DNA from: Dehalococcoidia bacterium UBA2588
Lineage (GTDB): Bacteria > Chloroflexota > Dehalococcoidia > Lucifugimonadales > UBA3495
Direction of reading: 5' to 3'
NCBI GenBank assembly: GCA_002339805.1
Contig: DDKW01000031.1
Span: forward strand, 1 to 6,417
Length of the DNA stretch: 6,417 nucleotides
This document shows positions 1 through 6,417 of the stretch, piece after piece. The first letter of the stretch is position 1. Each line of letters starts with the position of its first letter. The notes under the pieces are model-generated. The model searched no databases, was not told where the DNA came from, and saw only the letters and a program-made list of their open reading frames with translations. The position numbers and the translations under genes were made by a program.

Positions 1-143
1 GAATGTATCTGAATCTTGACTTAAGACAACAGATATATGAGGTTTTATTCGATATCATCGGAGACAATATTCTGATTTGGAATGACACCCTTGCTCAGGT
101 ATGCATATCTGATATACTGGATAAAAATCGGAACATGGAATAA
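1..143 (+). CDS. Possible 3' end of an upstream gene, unrecognised (partial)
   Basis: The frame whose codons begin at position 3 is open from the window's left edge to a TAA at 141-143. It encodes about 46 residues, beginning MYLNLDLRQQIYEVLFDI and ending DKNRNME. The peptide is mixed hydrophobic and acidic and looks protein-like, but it is too short to assign to a family. The gene may begin before the window, or at the ATG at 3-5. It overlaps the ATG-started version of the next ORF by 62 bases, which is unusually long for two real same-strand genes. It fits cleanly if that next gene instead starts at the TTG at 148. A 47-codon open stretch can occur by chance, so confidence is low. Confidence 0.3.
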   Translation, partial: MYLNLDLRQQIYEVLFDIIGDNILIWNDTLAQVCISDILDKNRNME

Positions 144-477
144 TAAATTGAATTTTAAAGAGAAATATATCCATATAGCTGTCGGTCTGATTCTTGCAGC
201 AATCTTGACCTACATAGTATGCGACAACATTTATGAATGGTTTGCATGGAATGCTGCTCCCAATCTTGATCAGCCTTATGGGTCAGAGATCCAATGGGAC
301 AGAGTGTGGGTGTTCTGGGCTGGATTGTCTTTCTTCTCGATTCCTGTTGGATTTGGAATAGGAGTGGCTGTATCTGTTCTTTTTTCGAGGTTGTCTTGGC
401 TCGTAAGATCTCGAGTAATGGATTACAGAGGAACTGCAAAGCAGACGAAATCATGGTTTAATCAGGACACTGATTAG
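82..477 (+). CDS. Small tryptophan-rich protein with two predicted membrane segments, function unknown
   Basis: This ORF of 131 codons ends at TAG 475-477. I do not recognise the family. Two hydrophobic stretches look like membrane helices: about residues 30-48 (IHIAVGLILAAILTYIV) and about 76-102 (VFWAGLSFF then IPVGFGIGVAVSVLF). A polar, aromatic loop with NAAPNLDQPYGSEIQWD lies between them. A basic, polar C-terminal tail (SRLSWLVRSRVMDYRG) follows the second helix, which suggests the tail is cytoplasmic by the positive-inside rule. Nine tryptophans in 131 residues is high. The start is uncertain. ATG 82 is the only in-frame Met near the beginning but lacks a well-spaced Shine-Dalgarno. 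TTG 148 has GGA eight bases upstream and would give a 109-residue protein beginning NFKEKYIHIAVGL, with a normal short cytoplasmic N-terminus. It converges on the minus-strand block, so it is probably not co-regulated with it. Confidence 0.6.
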   Translation: MTPLLRYAYLIYWIKIGTWNNKLNFKEKYIHIAVGLILAAILTYIVCDNIYEWFAWNAAPNLDQPYGSEIQWDRVWVFWAGLSFFSIPVGFGIGVAVSVLFSRLSWLVRSRVMDYRGTAKQTKSWFNQDTD

Positions 478-543
478 GATTCTTGACTTCTAGATTTTAC
501 TCTTGTAATCGCTAAACACTAAATCTGGACAACAATTCACTGC

Positions 544-560
544 AAAAACCCCAGTGGTTT
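544..560 (-). terminator. Weak candidate intrinsic terminator downstream of the MBL gene
   Basis: On the minus strand, about 40 bases past the MBL stop codon, AAACC-ACTGG-GGTTT can form a 5-bp stem with a 5-base loop. It ends in a run of five T, three of them within the stem. The position suits the end of the minus-strand operon in a convergent gap. The stem is short and AT-rich and the T run is brief, so this is only a candidate. No better hairpin for either strand was seen in 478-598. Confidence 0.3.
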
Positions 561-598
561 AACTTTAATTAGGTGTTTATAAGTGATTTTTAGTTGCC

Positions 599-1687
599 CT
601 AACTGTTATCGATTAGGTTACTGAAATTAGTAGATCCTGTCGGCGATACATCAAGGAATTTGCCGCCCTCAAAGACTATGTCTCCAGCTTCTTCCAGCAA
701 TTCCAGGTGGCTTATGTTTTCAGTGAATGCTGAATAAAATTGGTTACCTTCTAAGACTCTATTAGTAAAAGTTTTATGCGTTAATTCCGTCAAGTCCCGG
801 ATACCTAAATTGATAAGGTTTAAGATTTCCATACACCGTTCTTTGTGATGATCTATTATTTCTGGAATTCTAGTGAGGTCTATTAGGTTAAATTCCCCAT
901 ACCGGAAAGTACGGTGAGCGGCGAGAACCACATCCACTGAATCTATGTACGAAGCTTTCTTCAAAGATTTCATGTAAGTAAGTAGTCCGTAATATTCATT
1001 ACTGTTTTGATAAGCTTTAGGTAAAACGTGTTTAAACGGTTCATAGCTAAGGCTCATACTTGGATGAGGTGTTATTTTGGGTAAAATGTGATCCCCTGAG
1101 AATAGTACATTGTCTAATTTTATACAAAGTTCATCAGGAGAATGGCCCGGAGTGTAAAAAAAATCAAAATTTCCTAAAGTGCTACCATCGCTAACAGGAT
1201 TTGTGACTTTCAAATCCTTAGTTTCTTTCTCGTTTACTGCAACTCTGTTGATCACGTCAGGGTCTTCCATGTCTGGAAAATTAGAGTGGCTTCCCCTCCA
1301 GTCGTGTTCAATCTGCCATCGATCCACATTTTTCAGAATCCCGTAGACCTCATGTGCGTATAAGTCTGCACCTGATTTTGCTAGAAGTTCTTTGGTGTTT
1401 CCATCATGATCCATATGCCCATGAGTTAGAATTACACTTCCTACTGACTCCAATGAATAACCTATGTATTCCAGCCCGTCTTTTAGAGAAGTTATAGTCC
1501 CATAACAACCTGGATCTATTATTGTTAATTCATCATGTTCTATTATGTAGCTCCAAGTAGGACCAAGAGGGGTGTCCCATGACTGAGGTACTCCGATTGC
1601 ATTGATTTTGATTCCGTTGGGGAATTTGTATTCAAGAATTGCATTGTGCCCTTGGTCGTCACCGGGCAAAAGTATATTATGTTCCAT
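599..1687 (-). CDS. Metallo-beta-lactamase-fold hydrolase with C-terminal winged-helix-like region
   Basis: This 362-residue protein, probably cytoplasmic with no signal peptide, has the complete binuclear metal site of the MBL superfamily. The HxHxDH motif is THGHMDHDG (H89, H91, D93, H94). It is followed by H182 in TPGHSPDE, D199 in LFSGDHIL and H258 in LAAHRTFRYG; D58 of IDPG precedes them. Residues about 280-342 (HKERCMEILNLI, then a helix and FYSAFTENISHLELLEEAG) look like the small winged-helix domain found at the C-terminus of LACTB2-like MBL proteins. The substrate cannot be read from sequence; members hydrolyse thioesters, phosphodiesters, lactones and others. About 70 residues between the HxHxDH strand and the second histidine (NVDRWQIEHDWRG...) form a likely substrate-pocket insertion. 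The ATG start has GAGAG ten bases upstream. It is the last gene of the block, 30 bases after the SDR, and the pairing suggests a shared catabolic or detoxification step. That function is inference. Confidence 0.9.
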   Translation of the reverse strand: MEHNILLPGDDQGHNAILEYKFPNGIKINAIGVPQSWDTPLGPTWSYIIEHDELTIIDPGCYGTITSLKDGLEYIGYSLESVGSVILTHGHMDHDGNTKELLAKSGADLYAHEVYGILKNVDRWQIEHDWRGSHSNFPDMEDPDVINRVAVNEKETKDLKVTNPVSDGSTLGNFDFFYTPGHSPDELCIKLDNVLFSGDHILPKITPHPSMSLSYEPFKHVLPKAYQNSNEYYGLLTYMKSLKKASYIDSVDVVLAAHRTFRYGEFNLIDLTRIPEIIDHHKERCMEILNLINLGIRDLTELTHKTFTNRVLEGNQFYSAFTENISHLELLEEAGDIVFEGGKFLDVSPTGSTNFSNLIDNS

Positions 1688-1717
1688 GGAAGGTTAGCTC
1701 TCTTCAATTTTTAAGTG

Positions 1718-2494
1718 TTATGGCTGGAAGGTTATTAAATGTGTCCCAGAATCTATGAGTAAGGTTTCACCTGTAATGTGTTTAGCGCCTTCTAGTAACC
1801 ATACGATGGTCTCTGCTACTGACTCTGCACTACACACTTCTTGCAATGGGACTTTCTGTTTAAAAGCGTCCATCAGGTTTTGATGATTGTTTTCTCCTAT
1901 TCCTTTGGTCCACCAAGATGTATCCGCGACACCTGGGAGAACTGCATTTACACGAATTTCGGGCGCAAGCATACGAGCCAGAGATTTTGTCATAGTATTG
2001 AGCGCGCCTTTTGATGCAGCGTAAGCGATAGAACTTCCTGAGCCAGTGACACTAGAAATAGATGATACATTGACTATTGCTCCGTGTCCATCGGATTTCA
2101 GATACAACCTAGCTGCTTTAGCCATATGAAAAGATCCTATTAAATTCACTCTGTAGAGATTCAAGAAGTCCTCGTCTGTTAATGTATCCAGGTCAGTGCC
2201 GCCAGAAAAAACGGATATTCCTGCATTGTTTACTAGGTAATCAAGGCGACCCCATTTATCGATAATTTGTTCTACCATCGAGTCGCATGCGGTTTGATTA
2301 GACACATCAGCTTGCACTACTAATGTTTCTACGTTGTTTGATTCACAGATTGTAGCAGTTGAAGTTGCTCCACTCTCGTTATTGGAGTAATTGATCCCAA
2401 CATTGATTCCTTTTTGAGCAAGCAATATTGCTGTTGCTGCTCCAATGCCAGAACCTGATCCAGTAACTAAAGCCACTTTGTTGTTAGATTGCAT
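1718..2494 (-). CDS. Short-chain dehydrogenase/reductase (classical SDR, FabG-like)
   Basis: This 258-residue classical SDR is an NAD(P)-dependent oxidoreductase with a single Rossmann fold. Visible motifs are the cofactor-binding TGSGSGIG (11-18), AD-V (62-64), NNAG (89-92), N117 in RVNLIG, the catalytic Ser in VNVSSIS (about S145), Y158 and K162 in YAASK, and RVNAVLPG (181-188). The tetrad N117-S145-Y158-K162 is therefore complete and the enzyme should be active. Length matches the family norm. The second strand ends GINYSNN, resembling FabG and glucose-dehydrogenase-like members, but NAD versus NADP preference cannot be settled by eye. The substrate is unknown; FabG activity (3-oxoacyl-ACP reduction) is possible, yet no other fatty-acid gene is nearby. 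It starts 8 bases after pyrD, and its Shine-Dalgarno overlaps the pyrD stop, indicating co-transcription and probable translational coupling. Confidence 0.92.
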   Translation of the reverse strand: MQSNNKVALVTGSGSGIGAATAILLAQKGINVGINYSNNESGATSTATICESNNVETLVVQADVSNQTACDSMVEQIIDKWGRLDYLVNNAGISVFSGGTDLDTLTDEDFLNLYRVNLIGSFHMAKAARLYLKSDGHGAIVNVSSISSVTGSGSSIAYAASKGALNTMTKSLARMLAPEIRVNAVLPGVADTSWWTKGIGENNHQNLMDAFKQKVPLQEVCSAESVAETIVWLLEGAKHITGETLLIDSGTHLITFQP

Positions 2495-2505
2495 ATTAAG
2501 TCCTA
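2495..2505 (-). promoter_or_regulatory. Ribosome binding site of the SDR overlapping the pyrD stop codon
   Basis: On the minus strand TAGGA combines the pyrD stop codon (TAG, 2503-2505) with the Shine-Dalgarno AGGA (2501-2504), six bases before the SDR's ATG. Ribosomes terminating on pyrD would sit directly on the SDR initiation region. This supports the chosen SDR start and suggests coupled translation. Confidence 0.6.
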
Positions 2506-3450
2506 ATCAGAGACATTAAAAGTTTTGATATCTCTCAAACTCTCAAAATTGTTTTCTTTCATGAAATTTACCAGATCATCCTGTAATTTCATAGGAGCTT
2601 GTGGACTGATCAGATTAGCACTCCCAATTTGGATTGCTGATGCTCCTACAAGAAGATATTCCATAATATCTTCTGCTGAAAACACTCCACCCACTCCAAT
2701 AATTGGGACATTCATACAGGATTTAATTTGGTGGATCAAAGCGATTGCGATAGGTTTTAAGCTTATACCCGATAACCCGCCGAGAACGTTACCTAAAACT
2801 GGTTTATGGGTCTTGATGTCAATTTTCATTGCGGGCATTGTGTTGCAAACTGTTAAAGCGTTAGCTCCAGCTGCCACAGCAGATTCAGCTATTGTTACGA
2901 TATTGGGGACGTTCGGTGACAACTTTACAATCACCGGGTTTTTATATTCTTTAGTAACCGCTGAGATGACACTTCTAACCAATTCAGCATCATGACTAAA
3001 CATGCTACCTGTATCGGTATTAGGACAACTCAGATTTAATTCCAGACCGTCACATTCGGTTTTAGCGATTTCACTAGCCATTTCAGCGAATTGTTCAATT
3101 GAATCTCCAGATATACTCGCAAATAGCTTGGTAGGCATGTTAGGCCTTAAATCGTTGAGATACTCTACTCCTTTGTGTATGCCTGGATTCGTCAACCCCA
3201 CGGAGTTAAGGAAAATCGTTTCACCATCTTCAGTACCCTGCCGAAAAGATGTGGGATACCATCGAGGTTCTTGATTGCCTTCTCTCGCAAAGTAAGTAAA
3301 AGTCTTGGGTATCACTGCCCCTATTTTTGATAATGGAGAGTAGCTTTCATAGCCTCTGCCGTACCCGTCATAGCCAAAAGTGCCAGAGGCAATTATGACA
3401 GGACTATTCAATTCAATTAAGTTATCGACTAACGATATTGAAGTGTCCAC
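2503..3450 (-). CDS. pyrD: Dihydroorotate dehydrogenase, class 1B-type catalytic subunit
   Basis: This enzyme oxidises dihydroorotate to orotate, the fourth step of de novo UMP synthesis, on an FMN-bearing TIM barrel in the cytosol. Its 315 residues are near the usual 300-310 for class 1. Visible motifs are ASGTFGYDG (21-29), the FMN-site KTFT (49-52), the substrate-loop LNSVGLTNPG (81-90), ELNLSCPNT (137-145) with the class 1 catalytic cysteine C142, IVKLSPN (174-180), CNTM (202-205), GGLSG (224-228), GVGGV (252-256) and a GASAIQIGSA phosphate site (269-278). The cysteine base, in place of serine, separates it from membrane-bound class 2 enzymes. The motif pattern resembles PyrDB (NAD-linked through the PyrK iron-sulfur flavoprotein), but no pyrK lies in the window. 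The start is GTG at 3448-3450 with AGGG four bases upstream, and no earlier start fits. It lies 53 bases after rpoC, separated by a strong palindrome. A related dihydropyrimidine dehydrogenase subunit is a less likely alternative. Confidence 0.92.
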   Translation of the reverse strand: MDTSISLVDNLIELNSPVIIASGTFGYDGYGRGYESYSPLSKIGAVIPKTFTYFAREGNQEPRWYPTSFRQGTEDGETIFLNSVGLTNPGIHKGVEYLNDLRPNMPTKLFASISGDSIEQFAEMASEIAKTECDGLELNLSCPNTDTGSMFSHDAELVRSVISAVTKEYKNPVIVKLSPNVPNIVTIAESAVAAGANALTVCNTMPAMKIDIKTHKPVLGNVLGGLSGISLKPIAIALIHQIKSCMNVPIIGVGGVFSAEDIMEYLLVGASAIQIGSANLISPQAPMKLQDDLVNFMKENNFESLRDIKTFNVSD

Positions 3451-3461
3451 GTTGCCCTACT

Positions 3462-3491
3462 TACAGCTATGCGAATATTCGCATAGCTGTA
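3462..3491. repeat. Perfect 30-base palindrome between rpoC and pyrD
   Basis: The half-site TACAGCTATGCGA is followed by AT/AT and its exact reverse complement. The sequence is a perfect 30-base palindrome, or an RNA hairpin of 13 bp with an AUAU loop. In the direction of rpoC transcription it is followed by AAGTAGGG, which includes the pyrD Shine-Dalgarno, and not by a U run, so it is not a canonical intrinsic terminator for rpoC. On the plus strand it is followed by ATTTATTTATTTA, so it could terminate antisense transcription. Alternatives are an mRNA-stabilising or processing hairpin, or an operator for a dimeric repressor. Its existence is certain; its role is not. Confidence 0.85.
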
Positions 3492-3503
3492 TTTATTTAT
3501 TTA

Positions 3504-6417
3504 CTAGAAACTTTCTATGTCAGAGTCTGGCTCTGGAGTGGTAGTATCTTCACCGTCGAAGATAGAAGATATATTTTCTTCAGGTTCCTCTGTAACTTGG
3601 TCTTCGGTGTCAAAGACTGATTCCTCTACTATAGATAAAACACTGTCTGTTGGCTCAGAAGAATCTTCTTGGTTGTCCTCATCTTCCACACTAGCCGATG
3701 CTGTTGATGCATTAGTATCATCAACTAAGTCCGTTCCATCATCATCCAGCCATTTCGCTGCCTGGAACTCAGCAGGTTCTAGAATCTGCTCTACTTCTTC
3801 AGATTCCAATAACTCGCGCATCTCTGGGGTATCCAATTTTGCGGGAATCAAACGGCCTATGATCACGTTCTCTTTCAAGCCTTGCAGTTGGTCATGAGAT
3901 CCGCTTATTGCCGCTTGAGTTAGTACTCTAGTCGTCTCTTGGAACGAAGCTGCAGCTAAGAAACTGTCAGTAAGTAAAGAGGCTCTAGTGATTCCTAGGA
4001 GTATCGGTTTGCATGTAGCGGGTTCTTTCCCTTCCGACACCATTTGAGCGTTAAATTCTCCAAACTCTCTTGCGTCCACGATTTGGCCAGGAATGTATTC
4101 CGTTTCTCCTGAACTATCAACGTTAACTCTACGGAGCATTTGGCTTATTATCACTTCGATATGTTTGTCGTGTATTGTTACTCCTTGTGATCTATATACG
4201 GCTTGCACTTCATCTATTAGATACCTTTGCAAGATTTCTGTGCCTTGAATTCTAAGAATATCATGAGGATTCAAAGGGCCAGGTGTTATTGGGTCCCCAG
4301 CTGAGATAGCTTCTCCATCTGCAACTAATAAATACGAAGACTTAGGTATCACTATTTCACGTTCCTCTTCGTCTTCCCATGTGATTGAAAGTACGTCATC
4401 GATGATCGCAACTGCTCCACCGGTGGTCGCAACTATTTCATTGGAATGAGCCTCTGAATCCTCATACCCTAAAATAGTTCCTGCTTCGACATTTTCTCCG
4501 TTTGCGACTAAGAGTTGGTATCCAGCAGGGATATGGTAGTCTTCTGAGAATTCCTGAGTGCTAATTATTTTTACGATTTTGTTGCTATCATCTTCTTCTA
4601 TAGCAACAAGCCCTCCTATTTCTGCTAGATATGCTGCTCCTTTAGGTACTCTAGCTTCAAAGAGTTCTTCTACTCTAGGCAGACCGCTTGTGATGTCTTG
4701 AGCTGAAGCAATTCCTCCGGTGTGGAATGTACGCATCGTTAATTGAGTTCCTGGTTCACCGATACTTTGTGCAGCGATTATACCTACTGCTTGACCGAGG
4801 TCTGCGATTTTGCCAGTAGCCGGTAAAATCCCATAGCACATTTGGCATACACCTCTCACTGCCTCGCAGTGAATAGCGCTTCGTACAGGTATCTCTTTGA
4901 TATTGTTTGTTACGATTTTGTCGGAGAGTTCAGAAGTGATTGTTTCATTTCTGTCAATGAGAATTTCGCCACTAATTGGATCAGCAATAGGAGATGCGGC
5001 AATTCTACCAATGGACCGTTCACCTAAAGTTACACCGGACTCATCACCTTCTCTTGGGGTTAACCAATAAGCGTTCAATGTTTCGCAGTCTTCTTCTAGG
5101 ACTATAATTTCCTGCGAAATATCTACCAAGCGACGGGTTAGATATCCGCTGTCAGCTGTTCTCAGAGCCGTATCTGCTAATCCTTTCCGTGCTCCGTGGG
5201 TAGATATGAAATATTCAAGCGCTGTCAGTCCTTCTCGGAAACTAGATTTAATAGGCAAGTCAATGATTCTCCCTTTCGGGTTACTCATCAAACCTCTCAT
5301 ACCAGCCATTTGCTTGATCTGCGCTATGTTACCTTTCGCTCCAGAAATCGCCATGTCAGCTATTCCGCCAAATTTGTACAATTCTTGTTGTACGAGTTTC
5401 TCTGTTTCATCTGATGCATTGGTCCAAGCATCAACAGCTAAGACATATCGTTCTTCTTCGGACATTAGGCCGGATAAGAATTGTTCTTCATACTCATCTA
5501 CTTTTTGAGTAGCGCTGTTGAGGATATCGTGTTTTGCTTCGGGTACTTGTATGTCATTGATTGCTATCGTGGTTCCTGACACTGTTGCATATCTGAAACC
5601 TATTCCTTTGATTGCATCTAAGGCTTGTGAAGTTTCGTCATTGGTCAAGCTTAAATACAATTCGGCAGTTAGATCACGTATAGCCCCTCTGTCCATTACG
5701 ATATTTTTAAATGGTATTGTGTTAGGAAGTATTTCATTAAATAAGATACGTCCTAATGTGGTTCCTTCATTTTCTTCTAGTCCTAATTTAGGAGCGGAAA
5801 TTAGTGTGATTTTTGCACGAAGATCTATTATGTCAGAAGCATGTGCAATCCTAGCTTCATCTGCGTCATAGAATACAGTGGCTGTTCCATGGGCATCTTC
5901 ATCAATTTGTGTCAGGTAGTAGCAACCCATAACCATATCTAATGTTGGGGCCACCTGAGGGTCTCCAGAAGCTGGTGACAACATATTGTGTGTACTTAAC
6001 ATAGAGGCCTTGGCTTCTTGAACAGCTAATCTGGACAAAGGCACATGCGCCGCCATTTGGTCGCCATCAAAATCTGCATTAAATGCTGTACATACCAAAG
6101 GATGTAGCTGAATTGCGTTGCCTTCTATCAGTATAGGCATGAACGCTTGGATGCCTAGTCTATGCAAGGTTGGTGCACGGTTTAACATGACAGGTCGATC
6201 TTTGATAACATCTTCCAGTATGTCCCATACTTCCGGCCTCGCTCGTTCTACCATTCTTTTAGCACTCTTGATGTTTGGCGAAACTCCCAGGAGCACCAAT
6301 TTATGCATTACGAACGGCTTGAATAGCTCCAAGGCCATTTTTTTAGGCAGACCACATTGGTCCATTCTTAGTTCTGGGCCCACTACAATTACCGATCTTC
6401 CTGAGTAATCTACTCTT
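3504..6417 (-). CDS. rpoC: RNA polymerase beta' subunit, C-terminal two-thirds (5' truncated by window edge)
   Basis: This is the catalytic largest subunit of RNA polymerase. The reading frame stays open to the window edge. The first full codons give [20 protein letters not shown], matching the E. coli beta' region near residue 345, so the true start lies outside the window. Numbered from that first codon, the 970 residues show [11 protein letters not shown] (78-88), the catalytic magnesium motif NADFDGDQM (113-121) with all three aspartates, the bridge-helix region [31 protein letters not shown] (about 387-429, here SFREGL), the second zinc site C444, C517, C524 and C527, and the trigger-loop region (about 542-591) with M561, R562 and H565. 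No insertion interrupts the trigger loop, unlike E. coli. Residues 601-721 hold two barrel-sandwich-like units. The conserved core ends at VIIGRLIPA (about 859). It is followed by about 110 extra residues, the last 80 strongly acidic. It ends TAG-TAA in tandem. Function is certain; lineage is not. Confidence 0.98.
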   Translation of the reverse strand, partial: RVDYSGRSVIVVGPELRMDQCGLPKKMALELFKPFVMHKLVLLGVSPNIKSAKRMVERARPEVWDILEDVIKDRPVMLNRAPTLHRLGIQAFMPILIEGNAIQLHPLVCTAFNADFDGDQMAAHVPLSRLAVQEAKASMLSTHNMLSPASGDPQVAPTLDMVMGCYYLTQIDEDAHGTATVFYDADEARIAHASDIIDLRAKITLISAPKLGLEENEGTTLGRILFNEILPNTIPFKNIVMDRGAIRDLTAELYLSLTNDETSQALDAIKGIGFRYATVSGTTIAINDIQVPEAKHDILNSATQKVDEYEEQFLSGLMSEEERYVLAVDAWTNASDETEKLVQQELYKFGGIADMAISGAKGNIAQIKQMAGMRGLMSNPKGRIIDLPIKSSFREGLTALEYFISTHGARKGLADTALRTADSGYLTRRLVDISQEIIVLEEDCETLNAYWLTPREGDESGVTLGERSIGRIAASPIADPISGEILIDRNETITSELSDKIVTNNIKEIPVRSAIHCEAVRGVCQMCYGILPATGKIADLGQAVGIIAAQSIGEPGTQLTMRTFHTGGIASAQDITSGLPRVEELFEARVPKGAAYLAEIGGLVAIEEDDSNKIVKIISTQEFSEDYHIPAGYQLLVANGENVEAGTILGYEDSEAHSNEIVATTGGAVAIIDDVLSITWEDEEEREIVIPKSSYLLVADGEAISAGDPITPGPLNPHDILRIQGTEILQRYLIDEVQAVYRSQGVTIHDKHIEVIISQMLRRVNVDSSGETEYIPGQIVDAREFGEFNAQMVSEGKEPATCKPILLGITRASLLTDSFLAAASFQETTRVLTQAAISGSHDQLQGLKENVIIGRLIPAKLDTPEMRELLESEEVEQILEPAEFQAAKWLDDDGTDLVDDTNASTASASVEDEDNQEDSSEPTDSVLSIVEESVFDTEDQVTEEPEENISSIFDGEDTTTPEPDSDIESF

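Noticed and set aside
16..48. TTGACT followed by TATATG or TTTTAT as a promoter for the membrane protein
   Set aside because: The spacings are about 12 and 21 bases, both outside the normal range, and TTGACT may lie inside an upstream gene.
155..454. 99-codon minus-strand ORF opposite the membrane protein
   Set aside because: It has no recognisable domain and an uneven composition, and the plus-strand frame has coherent membrane helices.
14..489. Nine-base repeat TCTTGACTT at 14-22 and 481-489 flanking the membrane ORF
   Set aside because: It is too short, and the flanks diverge; there are no inverted ends or target duplication to suggest a mobile element.
513..579. TAAACAC / GTGTTTA inverted pair in the convergent gap
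   Set aside because: A 7-bp AT-rich stem with a loop of over 50 bases is expected by chance.
2525..2995. 156-codon plus-strand ORF opposite pyrD
   Set aside because: It lies wholly antisense to the well-conserved DHODH; its hydrophobic stretches are mirror images of the barrel's codons.
3462..3491. Palindrome as a standard rho-independent terminator for rpoC
   Set aside because: No U run follows it in the rpoC direction; the sequence after it is AAGTAGGG.
3517..3897. Serine-rich 126-codon plus-strand ORF opposite the rpoC tail
   Set aside because: The Ser runs are the reverse complement of Asp/Glu codons in the acidic tail; there is no independent support.
5206..5871. Plus-strand ORFs opposite the central rpoC region (5206-5508, 5518-5871)
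   Set aside because: They are shadows of the conserved beta' sequence with no motifs of their own.

Overview
The window is compact, roughly 40% GC bacterial DNA. Its right end holds the 3' two-thirds of rpoC (RNA polymerase beta'), reading leftward on the minus strand. Three more minus-strand genes follow with short gaps: a class 1B-type dihydroorotate dehydrogenase (pyrD), a short-chain dehydrogenase/reductase (SDR) and a metallo-beta-lactamase (MBL)-fold hydrolase. The gaps are 53, 8 and 30 bases. The SDR's Shine-Dalgarno overlaps the pyrD stop codon, so at least pyrD-SDR-MBL probably form one transcription unit, possibly with read-through from rpoC.

The left end (1-477) is on the plus strand and converges on this block. 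It holds a small, tryptophan-rich protein with two predicted membrane segments that I do not recognise. It overlaps a second open frame that may be the tail of a gene starting outside the window. The 121-base convergent gap (478-598) contains only a weak candidate terminator. No other stretch without a gene exceeds about 120 bases.

Organism: beta' has no insertion inside the trigger loop and has an HTGG(I/V)A...[15 protein letters not shown] segment. This resembles Chloroflexota and Gram-positive lineages rather than Proteobacteria. Low GC plus the SDR and MBL genes would fit an uncultivated marine or SAR202-like Chloroflexota, but this is a weak guess.

The genes are mostly ordinary housekeeping and metabolic types. 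No defence system, mobile element, CRISPR array or RNA gene was seen. The points most worth a second look are the long acidic tail on beta' with no basic residues, a perfect 30-base palindrome between rpoC and pyrD, an apparent extra barrel-sandwich module in beta', a class 1B DHODH with no pyrK in view, and the ambiguous start of the left-hand membrane protein.
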